A stretch of DNA of 7,516 nucleotides from an uncultured Selenomonas sp. (GCA_945494195.1 CALYVJ010000074.1:1-7516); one strand, 5' to 3'; counted from the stretch's first letter, positions 1 through 5,837 are shown. The notes: generated by a model from the letters alone, not told the origin. Numbers and translations: made by a program.

Positions 1-7
1 ATTCGTG

Positions 8-32
8 TATGGCGGTTTAAACCTATGCCATA
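8..32. repeat. Small inverted repeat upstream of the first ompH gene
   Basis: An outer 6-bp arm (TATGGC at 8-13, GCCATA at 27-32) encloses a perfect 10-base palindrome, GGTTTAAACC at 14-23, with three unpaired bases at 24-26. Together they can fold into a roughly 9-bp bulged hairpin with a 4-base loop. No T-run follows, so it does not look like an intrinsic terminator. It could be a protein-binding site or an mRNA structure ahead of the first gene. It could also be chance, or the end of an upstream gene cut by the window edge; none of the three forward frames before 83 gives a recognisable protein end. Confidence 0.3.
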
Positions 33-82
33 GCGGAAAATTTAACGCTACCAAGCCCCGCAAGGGAAAAGGAGAATTTGAA

Positions 83-547
83 ATGGTTAAATTACAGAAG
101 AAACAGGTAAAGATCATCAGCGTTCTTATCGCTATCGTTTTTGTCGGTTCCGTGGTTGCTTTGGCTCTTACGCAGTCTGGTACGGGGATTGCAAACGCTG
201 CCAGCTCGAATGTTGGTGTGGTTGACTATAATCAGGTAATGAGCCAGAATCCGAAGGCACAGGATGCGGAAAAGGAATTCAATACGGCTTACGAAGAGGC
301 TCAGAAAGAGTTCGCTTCCAAGACGGCTAACATGAACGATCAGGAGAAGCAGGACTATGCTATGCAAACGCAGCAGCGCCTTATGCAGAAACGCCAGGAG
401 CTCACCGAGCCGCTGCAGAAGAGCGTTGAGGAGTCTGTAAAGAAGGTTGCTGAGCAGAAGGGCCTGTCCGTTGTATTGGAAAAAGGCGCTGTAGTTTATG
501 GCGGCCAGGATATCACGCAGGATGTCATCAAACAGATCAGCAAATAA
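83..547 (+). CDS. ompH: OmpH/Skp-family periplasmic chaperone, first of three
   Basis: This is a 154-residue protein of the OmpH/Skp family, whose members are periplasmic chaperones that hold unfolded outer-membrane proteins on the way to the BAM complex. Residues 1-10 are basic, about 11-29 form a long hydrophobic stretch, and an ANA motif at 37-39 is a plausible signal peptidase I site. The 19-residue hydrophobic core and long spacer leave an uncleaved membrane anchor possible. Residues 43-55 (NVGVVDYNQVMSQ) are the family's opening strand, about 60-125 are a charged, Gln-rich helical region, and the end (YGGQDITQDVIKQI, 139-152) is the typical C-terminal strand and helix. The ATG at 83 has a GGAG at 71-74. 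An upstream in-frame GTG at 5 would add 26 residues before the signal sequence and is unlikely. A terminator-like hairpin separates this gene from the next OmpH-like gene. Confidence 0.88.
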   Translation: MVKLQKKQVKIISVLIAIVFVGSVVALALTQSGTGIANAASSNVGVVDYNQVMSQNPKAQDAEKEFNTAYEEAQKEFASKTANMNDQEKQDYAMQTQQRLMQKRQELTEPLQKSVEESVKKVAEQKGLSVVLEKGAVVYGGQDITQDVIKQISK

Positions 548-598
548 TCCAGGACGCCGGTAAGAGGACGTTCCGATAAGGGTATATGGACCTGGAAA

Positions 599-632
599 TA
601 CCGAGCCACTTGTTGCGCTCGGTAATTCTTTT
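599..632 (+). terminator. Terminator-like hairpin between the first and second OmpH genes
   Basis: The arms TACCGAGC (599-606) and GCTCGGTA (617-624) form a perfect 8-bp stem with a 10-base loop, followed by ATTCTTTT (625-632). This has the form of an intrinsic terminator of moderate strength. It ends only 17 bases before the next start codon and next to its ribosome binding site (AGAGGTGA, 635-642), leaving no room for a separate promoter. It therefore most likely attenuates readthrough or shields the 3' end of the upstream message, so that more of the first OmpH is made than of the downstream proteins. The structure is read from sequence; the effect is inferred. Confidence 0.6.
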
Positions 633-649
633 AAAGAGGTGAGACAAAG

Positions 650-1783
650 ATGGGAGAGGAGAAACCCGCGGAAAAGACCGTGCGTTTGTCCAAACGTCGG
701 CGTAATATCATCGCAGGTGTCATAGTCGCTGCTTGCCTGGTGGCCGCAGGGGCGGGGCTCTTTCGTTCCTTTGTCGCGCATACTGTTGCGGATAATGAGC
801 AGGCGGCTGCTCGGGCCGATACCGGCCTTATTGATTGGCAGCAGGTGATTGAGGCCCATCCGGATTATGATAGGCTGAAAGCACTTCGCGAAGAGTGCCG
901 GGTATTGGAATTGGAATCGAAAGATTTGGCGGAGCTTTTTACGGTTAACGCGCCGGATTTGGATAAAAAGACCTTTGACGATTCGGTTTGGGCTAAGAAT
1001 GCCCAAGATGTAATCGGCAAGCGGGCGGAAATCGAACGGAAGAGTAAGCGCCTCACAGAAGAATACCGCACGGCGACGGATGCCGAATATCAAGCCCGGC
1101 GCAATGCAATTAACGAGGAATATCTCAATGCACTGCTGAATATCAACATCAAGCTGGACAACCAGGCGGCTATGCACAATCCGTTGGACAGCCAGCAGCA
1201 GCGAGAAGCTGAGCGGGCTGAATGGGAGGCGCAGCGCCAGCAGCTTCGTCGCGAGCGCGGCCTGCAGCAGGTGGAACTATATCAGGAATATCAGCAACAA
1301 ATCAGTGACCACGTAAAGCAGGAACTGGCACCGGAGCTGGAAGCTTGGCGCCAGGAGCTGCCGCAAAAGAAGAATGCCCAAAAGGCTGATGCCGCTGCCC
1401 AAAAGTCTGAGGCGGAAAAGCGAAATGCAGAAGCAATGCAGAAGCAGATGGAAAAGGTCCAGATGGTCCAACAGCGTTTGGAAAAACGCAAGGAATTAGC
1501 GGATAAACGGGCAAAGTTGCAAGCACTCGAAAGCCATATCTTGAACGATGTGGCGGGCAAAGCCGCAAAGGTTGCTATCCTGCACCACTTTACCTTAATC
1601 CTTGCTAACCGCCCGCAATTGCTTTCTAATTTTGGCCCGCATCAAGAGATGTTTGAACGGGTAACCCGTTCGACTGGTATGGTGGTAGGCGTCAACACCG
1701 TCGATGTGACGGATGAATTGATACAGGAAATCAGTACGCTTCCTCCGCAGGCGTTTGAAGGTACTGAAGATAATAAGAGTTGA
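650..1783 (+). CDS. Enlarged OmpH/Skp-like coiled-coil protein with N-terminal membrane segment
   Basis: This 377-residue protein is more than twice the usual OmpH/Skp length of about 150-190. A basic stretch (RLSKRRR, 12-18) precedes a hydrophobic segment at about 20-38. No convincing signal peptidase site follows, so it is probably anchored in the inner membrane with its bulk in the periplasm. Residues 59-71 (GLIDWQQVIEAHP) match the family's first strand, seen in the upstream gene as GVVDYNQVMSQNP. Residues about 75-300 are almost wholly charged, Gln/Glu/Lys/Arg/Ala-rich helix, including a Glu/Gln/Arg-rich part around 180-240 and an Ala/Lys/Gln-rich part around 240-290. The end returns to the family pattern (VDVTDELIQEI, 351-361), which the third gene shares as VDVTDEVISKL. 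It therefore reads as one Skp fold with greatly lengthened helical arms. The ATG follows AGAGGTGA at 635-642. A chaperone or structural role is inferred; the exact function is unknown. Confidence 0.8.
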   Translation: MGEEKPAEKTVRLSKRRRNIIAGVIVAACLVAAGAGLFRSFVAHTVADNEQAAARADTGLIDWQQVIEAHPDYDRLKALREECRVLELESKDLAELFTVNAPDLDKKTFDDSVWAKNAQDVIGKRAEIERKSKRLTEEYRTATDAEYQARRNAINEEYLNALLNINIKLDNQAAMHNPLDSQQQREAERAEWEAQRQQLRRERGLQQVELYQEYQQQISDHVKQELAPELEAWRQELPQKKNAQKADAAAQKSEAEKRNAEAMQKQMEKVQMVQQRLEKRKELADKRAKLQALESHILNDVAGKAAKVAILHHFTLILANRPQLLSNFGPHQEMFERVTRSTGMVVGVNTVDVTDELIQEISTLPPQAFEGTEDNKS

Positions 1784-1804
1784 AAGAAAGAAGCGAATAA
1801 TGAC

Positions 1805-2254
1805 ATGAAATTACGCAAAAAATCTACGGCCCTGCTGGCAGCAGCATTCGCATCGATGATGCTCATGAGTGGTTGTGGCCAGGCTAAGATTGGTTATATT
1901 GATGGCGAGCGTGTTTCTAAGGAAGCACCGCAGATTTCGGCCTTGGTGGAAGAAGGAAATCAGAAGCTGAATGAAGCCAGAGAGCAGTCCCAGGCTGAGA
2001 TCCAGCAGAAGATGAAGGAAAATCCGAATATGAGCCAGGAGGATGCGCAGAAACTCCAGATGGATGCTCAGCGCAAACTTCAGGGAATCAATCAGTCGTA
2101 TTCCCTCCAGCTTCGCCAGAAGATTGATGTTGCCCTTGGGGCAGTATCCAAGGAAAAGAAATTGGATGCTGTGGTCAACAACTCTCAGGAACAGCCCATT
2201 GCCATCACAGGGGCTGTCGATGTGACGGACGAAGTCATTTCGAAGCTTCAGTAA
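1805..2254 (+). CDS. OmpH/Skp-like lipoprotein, third of three
   Basis: This 149-residue protein has a lipoprotein signal: basic residues 2-6, a hydrophobic stretch at about 8-21, and the lipobox-like MSGC at 21-24. Cys24 is the expected lipidated first residue of the mature form. Gly25 at the +2 position is not the Asp that retains lipoproteins in the inner membrane of enterobacteria; whether that rule holds here is unknown. Residues 28-35 (KIGYIDGE) match the OmpH opening strand, about 45-115 are charged helix, and VDVTDEVISKL (138-148) is the family C-terminal motif shared with the preceding gene. It starts 21 bases after that gene, with only a weak purine-rich site (GAAAGAAAGAAG, 1782-1793). 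An overlapping ATG at 1800 opens a two-codon frame that stops inside this start (ATGACATGA), hinting at coupled or reinitiated translation. It is likely a membrane-tethered relative of the other two proteins. Confidence 0.82.
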   Translation: MKLRKKSTALLAAAFASMMLMSGCGQAKIGYIDGERVSKEAPQISALVEEGNQKLNEAREQSQAEIQQKMKENPNMSQEDAQKLQMDAQRKLQGINQSYSLQLRQKIDVALGAVSKEKKLDAVVNNSQEQPIAITGAVDVTDEVISKLQ

Positions 2255-2275
2255 GGAAAAGGATGGAGAGGAAAC

Positions 2276-3295
2276 ATGAAAAAGACGTTGCAGGAGATCG
2301 CAGAGTTTGTCGGCGGTCGTATTGTGGGTGATGCATCTGTAGAGATTCATGGCTTGGATAACATTGAAGGTGCGGGAAAAAACGATTTGACCTTTGCGGT
2401 CGATCCGCATATCGAAGAGGCGAAAAGCTGCCAGGCGGCAGCCGTTATGCTGCCGGAGGGGATTGAGGATTTCCCGAAAACAGCGTTGTATGTAGAGGAG
2501 CCGCGGGCAGCCTTTGCAAAACTACTGGAGCTCTTTACGCCGAAACTTCAGTTTGAGGCTGGTGTGAGTGAAAAGGCACATATCGGCAAAGATGTAAAAA
2601 TCGGCAAAGATGTCGTAATCATGCCCTTTGCCGTGGTTGATGACCATGCCGTTATCGGCGACCGCGTAACGCTGTATCCCCACACCTATATTGGTCAGTA
2701 TGCTGAGGTTGAAGAAGACAGTGTCATTTATTCTAGTGCTACGGTTCGTGAGCATTGTCATGTGGGCAAGCGCTGTGTCGTACACAGCTCGGCGGTAATT
2801 GGTTCGGATGGCTTTGGCTTTACTACGAAAGACGGGGTCCATACGAAGGTGCCCCAGGTGGGCAATGTCATCCTGGAAGATGACGTGGAAATCGGTGCTC
2901 ATGATGGCATCGACCGCGCCGCTATGGGATCGACGGTTATCGGCAAGGGAACGAAGATTGATAATCTCGTCCATATCGGCCACAACTGCAAAATCGGTCC
3001 GAACTGCCTGATCGTTGCCCAGACAGGTATCTCCGGGTCCACGACCGTTGGTCATAATGTTACCTTTGGTGGTCAGGTGGGAACGGTTGGCCATATCAAT
3101 ATTGGCGCCAACTCGGTTTATGCAGCCCGTTCGGGGATTATCAGCAATATGCCGGAGGGTGTATTCTGCGCCGGCTTCCCGGTTCAGTCCCATACGGAAT
3201 GGCTGCGCATGCAGGCGGCTATGAAGCATCTGCCGGAAATGCACAAGAAGCTCAAACAGTTGGAAAAGAAACTGGCAAAGTACGAAAAAGAGTAA
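2276..3295 (+). CDS. lpxD: UDP-3-O-acylglucosamine N-acyltransferase LpxD
   Basis: LpxD transfers an (R)-3-hydroxyacyl chain from acyl carrier protein to the 2-amino group of UDP-3-O-acylglucosamine, the third step of lipid A synthesis, in the cytoplasm. The 339-residue length is normal. Residues 1-95 form the N-terminal uridine-binding domain, with the typical NDLTF at 36-40. About 97-290 are hexapeptide repeats of a left-handed beta-helix (for example [18 protein letters not shown]). Residues 299-339 give the C-terminal helix ([17 protein letters not shown] and a Lys/Glu-rich tail). His236 in HIGHN corresponds to the catalytic His239 of the E. coli enzyme, and His273 in TVGHI to His276. GAHDGIDRA (207-215) differs from the usual GA-x-T-T-IDR pattern at two or three positions. 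The ATG follows GGAGAGGA (2265-2272), 21 bases after the OmpH-like lipoprotein gene, so the genes are probably co-transcribed. A strong terminator follows at once. Confidence 0.97.
   Translation: MKKTLQEIAEFVGGRIVGDASVEIHGLDNIEGAGKNDLTFAVDPHIEEAKSCQAAAVMLPEGIEDFPKTALYVEEPRAAFAKLLELFTPKLQFEAGVSEKAHIGKDVKIGKDVVIMPFAVVDDHAVIGDRVTLYPHTYIGQYAEVEEDSVIYSSATVREHCHVGKRCVVHSSAVIGSDGFGFTTKDGVHTKVPQVGNVILEDDVEIGAHDGIDRAAMGSTVIGKGTKIDNLVHIGHNCKIGPNCLIVAQTGISGSTTVGHNVTFGGQVGTVGHINIGANSVYAARSGIISNMPEGVFCAGFPVQSHTEWLRMQAAMKHLPEMHKKLKQLEKKLAKYEKE
2582..2613 (+). repeat. Exact 14-base repeat inside the lpxD hexapeptide region
   Basis: ATCGGCAAAGATGT occurs at 2582-2595 and again at 2600-2613, exactly 18 bases apart. 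This is one hexapeptide (IGKDVK then IGKDVV). It is the DNA trace of the beta-helix repeat and shows recent duplication or strong conservation at the codon level. No separate function is implied. Confidence 0.8.
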
Positions 3296-3306
3296 TTACT
3301 TAGCAG

Positions 3307-3334
3307 AGGCCTCCTCTTTTGAGGGGGCCTTTTT
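3307..3334 (+). terminator. Intrinsic terminator after lpxD
   Basis: The arms AGGCCTCCTC (3307-3316) and GAGGGGGCCT (3321-3330) form a 10-bp, GC-rich stem with one G-T pair and a TTTT loop. The stem runs into a T tract at 3330-3334. It lies 11 bases after the lpxD stop codon. It should end most transcripts of the ompH-lpxD unit, yet the next co-directional gene starts only 39 bases later. Confidence 0.88.
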
Positions 3335-3373
3335 GCGAGAGGATGAAATCGTTAGGAAAAGGGAGGAAAAAGA

Positions 3374-4243
3374 ATGTTTTCCTACTATCTGATGAAAGCA
3401 ATCAGTGCGATTGCCTGCCTGCTGCCGCGCACTATGTGTGAGGCATTGGGCAGGGGCTTGGGGAATTTTGCCTGGCTGGTCCTGCCGGAACGGCGTAAAC
3501 GGCTGGCACGGGAACAGATAAGGAAATGCCTGCAGGTTGATGAAAAAGAAGCACAGCGCATTGCCAAGGCCAGTGCGGTCCGCTTTGGGCCGATGCTGTT
3601 TGAGGTGCTTCGCTTCCCGCTGATCAAGAAGAACCCTCAGGACTACGTCCGTATCGAAGGCTTGGAAAAGCTTCGGCAGGGCATGGCTGAGGGGAAAGGG
3701 GCAATCATCGCAGCCGCGCACAGCGGCAATTGGGAACTCATGGGCGGAGCATTTGCCATGGCCGGCATCCCGCTGGTCGGGGTGGCTATGAAGCAGAAGT
3801 CCTCGGGAGCGGACCGCTTCATCAATGAGTATCGGACCATGATCGGCATGCATATCACCTACAAGACAGATGTGCGGGAAATGTTTGCCATGCTGAAAAA
3901 GGGCTGGGCAATCGGCTTGATTATGGATCAGGATACCAACCGTCATGACGGGATTATCCTGGACTTTTTCAACCAGCCCACCAATTGCACGCCGGGAGCT
4001 GCTTCGATGGCCCGGTTCCAGAATGTGCCTATATTCACTTCCTTTATGCATCGGGAGGAAAATGGCCGGCATACATTGATTGTTGAGGGGCCCTTCCATG
4101 TCGAGAAAACGAAGGATAAGCGCGAGGATATCCGTCGAACCGCCCAGCTCTTGACGAAAGCCATCGAAGACCATGTCCGGAAATATCCAGAAGAATGGTT
4201 CTGGCTGCACGACCGCTGGAAGTCTGTCCGTGAAGAGTGGTGA
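3374..4243 (+). CDS. lpxL: LpxL/HtrB-family lipid A acyltransferase
   Basis: This 289-residue member of the HtrB/LpxL lysophospholipid acyltransferase family is predicted to add a secondary acyl chain to a 3-hydroxyacyl group of a lipid A precursor at the inner membrane. The HX4E catalytic motif is His116-Ser-Gly-Asn-Trp-Glu121 within AAAHSGNWEL. Other family marks are GLIMDQD (181-187), FFNQPTNCTPGAASMA (198-213), where related enzymes have F-F-G-x-P-x-x-T-x-x-G, and the C-terminal WFWLHDRWK (275-283). The N-terminal 40 residues are fairly hydrophobic and end in a basic cluster, which suits a membrane-docked enzyme. The ATG has GGGAGG at 3361-3366. The gene sits between the lpxD terminator and a likely lpxC promoter, so it may be read only by leak-through. 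The family is certain. Whether it acts like LpxL, LpxM or LpxP, and which chain it uses, cannot be told from sequence. Confidence 0.9.
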   Translation: MFSYYLMKAISAIACLLPRTMCEALGRGLGNFAWLVLPERRKRLAREQIRKCLQVDEKEAQRIAKASAVRFGPMLFEVLRFPLIKKNPQDYVRIEGLEKLRQGMAEGKGAIIAAAHSGNWELMGGAFAMAGIPLVGVAMKQKSSGADRFINEYRTMIGMHITYKTDVREMFAMLKKGWAIGLIMDQDTNRHDGIILDFFNQPTNCTPGAASMARFQNVPIFTSFMHREENGRHTLIVEGPFHVEKTKDKREDIRRTAQLLTKAIEDHVRKYPEEWFWLHDRWKSVREEW

Positions 4244-4256
4244 GTACTTCGGCTAC

Positions 4257-4285
4257 TTGCGCAACCGAACATTGTTGGGTAAAAT
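4257..4285 (+). promoter_or_regulatory. Candidate sigma-70-type promoter for lpxC
   Basis: TAAAAT at 4280-4285 matches the -10 consensus at five of six positions. TTGCGC at 4257-4262 matches the -35 consensus at three of six, with an ideal 17-base spacer. Transcription would begin near 4292, about 27 bases before the lpxC start. The -35 overlaps a perfect 8-base palindrome, TTGCGCAA (4257-4264), which could be a binding site. The promoter is inferred from sequence only; its position after a terminated operon adds some support. Confidence 0.45.
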
Positions 4286-4305
4286 AGAGAAAGGAATTTT
4301 TATTC

Positions 4306-4321
4306 GGGGGGAGTAGTTTTG
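4306..4321 (+). promoter_or_regulatory. Strong ribosome binding site deciding a TTG start for lpxC
   Basis: GGGGGGAG at 4306-4313 is followed after five bases by TTG at 4319. The first in-frame ATG would be at residue 26, beyond the conserved GIGLHSG motif, so TTG is the only start that gives a full-length LpxC. Confidence 0.85.
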
Positions 4322-5149
4322 CAGAAACAGATTACGATTGCGGCAGCGGTTTCCTATACCGGCATCGGATTGCATTCGGGCCGGGAGGTTCACATGGTGC
4401 TCAAACCAGCACCAGTTGACACGGGAATCCTGTTCGTTCGCACCGATATTGCAGAACGGCCGTCAATCCATGCTGCAGCTTCAAATGTCACGTCGACGCT
4501 GCGCGCGACAACGGTTGAGGAAAATGGCTATAAAGTATTCACAATCGAGCACTTGATGAGTGCCTTTCATGCGCAGGGCATTGATAACTGTGTGGTAGAA
4601 ATGGATTCTGAGGAACCGCCGGTAGCGGATGGTTCCTCGCTGGCTTTTTTCGAATTGCTGGAGAAGGCTGGCCGTCAGGAACAGGAAAAGGAATGCCATG
4701 AGATCGTTATCGATAAGGTTTACCGCATCGATGATGAGGAAAATAAACGGTTTGTCATGGTAGTTCCCTACGATGGCTTCCGGGTAAGCTTTACCTCGCT
4801 GAATCCCCACAAGCTCATCGGGGTTCAGTATCAGAACTTCGAGATTACACCGAAGACTTATCATGAGGAGATTGCACCGGCCCGTACAATCGCTTATGAA
4901 AAAGAGATTGAAGCGCTTCGCAGTATGGGGCTGGGGCTGGGAGGTACGCTGGAAAGCGTTATCGTCTACAATGATGAAGGCTGGCTTAATCCGCTTCATT
5001 ATGAAGACGAATTGGTCCGTCATAAAATCTTGGATGTAATTGGCGATTTGCGCCTGGCAGGAAAAATCCGTGGTCATGTCATCGCGGTGGCTTCTGGTCA
5101 TGCGCTTAATACGCAGCTGGCAAAAGTGATTGCTGGTGCATTGGGTTAA
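4319..5149 (+). CDS. lpxC: UDP-3-O-acyl-N-acetylglucosamine deacetylase LpxC
   Basis: LpxC is the zinc amidase that removes acetate from UDP-3-O-acyl-GlcNAc. This is the committed step of lipid A synthesis, in the cytoplasm. At 276 residues it is slightly shorter than the roughly 305-residue E. coli enzyme, mainly at the C-terminus. The zinc ligands are visible as His78 in TIEHLMSA, and His235 and Asp239 in VRHKILD. Glu77 is the general base and His261 in SGHALN the partner histidine. TGIGLHSG (14-21) is the classic N-terminal motif. It starts with TTG behind a G-rich ribosome binding site. A probable promoter of its own lies in the 75-base gap after the acyltransferase gene, so lpxC, fabZ and perhaps lpxA-lpxI may form a separate transcription unit. 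LpxC is not fused to FabZ, unlike the fused protein of Bacteroidetes. Confidence 0.97.
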   Translation: MQKQITIAAAVSYTGIGLHSGREVHMVLKPAPVDTGILFVRTDIAERPSIHAAASNVTSTLRATTVEENGYKVFTIEHLMSAFHAQGIDNCVVEMDSEEPPVADGSSLAFFELLEKAGRQEQEKECHEIVIDKVYRIDDEENKRFVMVVPYDGFRVSFTSLNPHKLIGVQYQNFEITPKTYHEEIAPARTIAYEKEIEALRSMGLGLGGTLESVIVYNDEGWLNPLHYEDELVRHKILDVIGDLRLAGKIRGHVIAVASGHALNTQLAKVIAGALG

Positions 5150-5187
5150 TGTTGGATTGTGATTAATTAAAGGAAGAAGGAAAAAAC

Positions 5188-5628
5188 ATGGTTTTAGATA
5201 TCAACGAAATTCAGAAAATCCTGCCGCATCGTCCGCCGATGCTGTTGGTTGACCGCATCATTGAACTGGACCCGATGAAATCGGCAACGGGCATCAAGAA
5301 CGTGACGATGATGGAGCCGCAGTTCCGTGGTCATTTCCCGGATCATCCAATCATGCCTGGTGTTTTGATTCTTGAAGCTATGGCCCAGGTCGGCGGTGTC
5401 ATGATGCTGTATCCGGAAGAAAACCGTGGCAAGATTGCTCTGTTTGGCGGCATGGAGAATGTCAAGTTCAAACATCCGGTAGTGCCGGGAGACCAGCTGG
5501 TGACGAAGTCTCACCTGGTTCGTGTGCGTGGCGATTTTGGTATGCTTCACTGTGATGGTTATGTAGACGGTAAGCTTGCTGCTTCGGCTGATTTCAAATT
5601 TGCTATGAGAAAAAGCGAAAATCTTTGA
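5188..5628 (+). CDS. fabZ: 3-hydroxyacyl-ACP dehydratase FabZ
   Basis: FabZ dehydrates (R)-3-hydroxyacyl-ACP to trans-2-enoyl-ACP in type II fatty acid synthesis, in the cytoplasm. The hot-dog fold protein has 146 residues, normal for the family. ILPHRPPMLLVDRI (11-24) is the typical N-terminal motif. His49 in FRGHFPDHPIMPG and Glu63 in LEAMAQ are the catalytic pair, spaced 14 residues apart as in the E. coli enzyme. The ATG follows AGGAAGAAGG (5171-5180), 38 bases after lpxC. FabZ consumes the same 3-hydroxyacyl-ACP that LpxA and LpxD use, which explains its common place among lpx genes and its influence on the phospholipid to LPS ratio. The last dozen codons overlap the first copy of an imperfect tandem repeat that continues past the stop codon. 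Confidence 0.97.
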   Translation: MVLDINEIQKILPHRPPMLLVDRIIELDPMKSATGIKNVTMMEPQFRGHFPDHPIMPGVLILEAMAQVGGVMMLYPEENRGKIALFGGMENVKFKHPVVPGDQLVTKSHLVRVRGDFGMLHCDGYVDGKLAASADFKFAMRKSENL

Positions 5629-5668
5629 TTTTCAATGATTTTTACATGAGAGAAAGAGATAATCTTTG
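5590..5668 (+). repeat. Diverged tandem duplication of the fabZ 3' end
   Basis: Copy one is 5590-5627, the last codons of fabZ. Copy two is 5627-5668, downstream of the stop codon. The best-kept part is ATGAGAAAAAGCGAAAATCT and onward to TTTG (5605-5627) against ATGAGAGAAAGAGATAATCT and onward to TTTG (5646-5668), with 20 of 23 bases the same at a 41-base offset. The preceding GATTT(T)CAA parts also align, with small gaps. Copy two lies in a different frame from fabZ and reads MRERDNL where fabZ ends in MRKSENL. It appears to be a local duplication now decaying as intergenic DNA. Confidence 0.7.
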
Positions 5669-5715
5669 TTCAACTCGAAAAACGCCTAGATTTGCTGTCA
5701 TATAAGATACGAGAA

Positions 5716-5748
5716 TTTGGAGTTTCTTGGGGAATATATAAATATAAG
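5716..5748 (+). promoter_or_regulatory. AT-rich promoter-like stretch upstream of lpxA
   Basis: This lies in the 198-base gap between fabZ and lpxA, by far the longest gap of the cluster. Two -10-like hexamers stand in a row: TATAAA (5737-5742) and TATAAG (5743-5748), each five of six to consensus. The only -35-like sequences are poor: TTTGGA (5716-5721), 15 bases before the first hexamer, or TTGGAG (5717-5722) with a 14-base spacer. The gap length and AT-rich core suggest a promoter for lpxA-lpxI, but the -35 match is too weak for a firm call. A third TATAAG at 5701-5706 has no good partner either. Confidence 0.28.
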
Positions 5749-5766
5749 GACAGAGCAAAGAAACCT

Positions 5767-5837
5767 GCAGCCATATTCAGGGGGGAATGGCTGTCAGTTT
5801 AAGGATAGTTGAAGGAGTTGGAGCAGATGACTACTGA
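5767..5837 (+). promoter_or_regulatory. Leader hairpin with G-rich loop and possible mini-ORF before lpxA
   Basis: CAGCCAT (5768-5774) pairs with ATGGCTG (5787-5793) in a perfect 7-bp stem, extendable by a G-T pair. The 12-base loop contains AGGGGGGA (5779-5786), which is like a Shine-Dalgarno sequence. The 3' arm begins with an ATG (5787) that opens a 16-codon frame ending at a TGA (5835-5837), eight bases inside the lpxA start region. The G run is very close to that ATG, so translation is doubtful. No T-run follows, so this is not an intrinsic terminator. A role in translational coupling or leader regulation of lpxA is a speculation from layout alone. Confidence 0.3.

Noticed and set aside
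1..33. 3' end of an upstream gene such as bamA
   Set aside because: A forward frame stops at 31-33 after ten codons, but the residues do not resemble a typical outer-membrane barrel end. Too little sequence is present to call it.
92..1177. Long open frame of 361 codons on the minus strand opposite the first two OmpH genes
   Set aside because: It runs antisense to two genes with clear export signals and family motifs and spans their intergenic hairpin. Its translation has no recognisable domain. It is a by-product of codon bias in the real genes.
2043..2225. Short plus-strand frame inside the OmpH-like lipoprotein gene
   Set aside because: It is an out-of-frame shadow in a region already coding for a clear family member, with no domain of its own.
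3296..4210. Open frame of 304 codons on the minus strand opposite the acyltransferase gene
   Set aside because: The plus strand encodes an intact LpxL-family enzyme with HX4E and WFWLH motifs. The minus frame has no known motif and begins and ends without gene-like signals.
4243..4257. Small hairpin with a TTCG loop over the acyltransferase stop codon
   Set aside because: The stem is only four to five pairs with a bulge, and no T-run follows. It is too weak for a terminator call.
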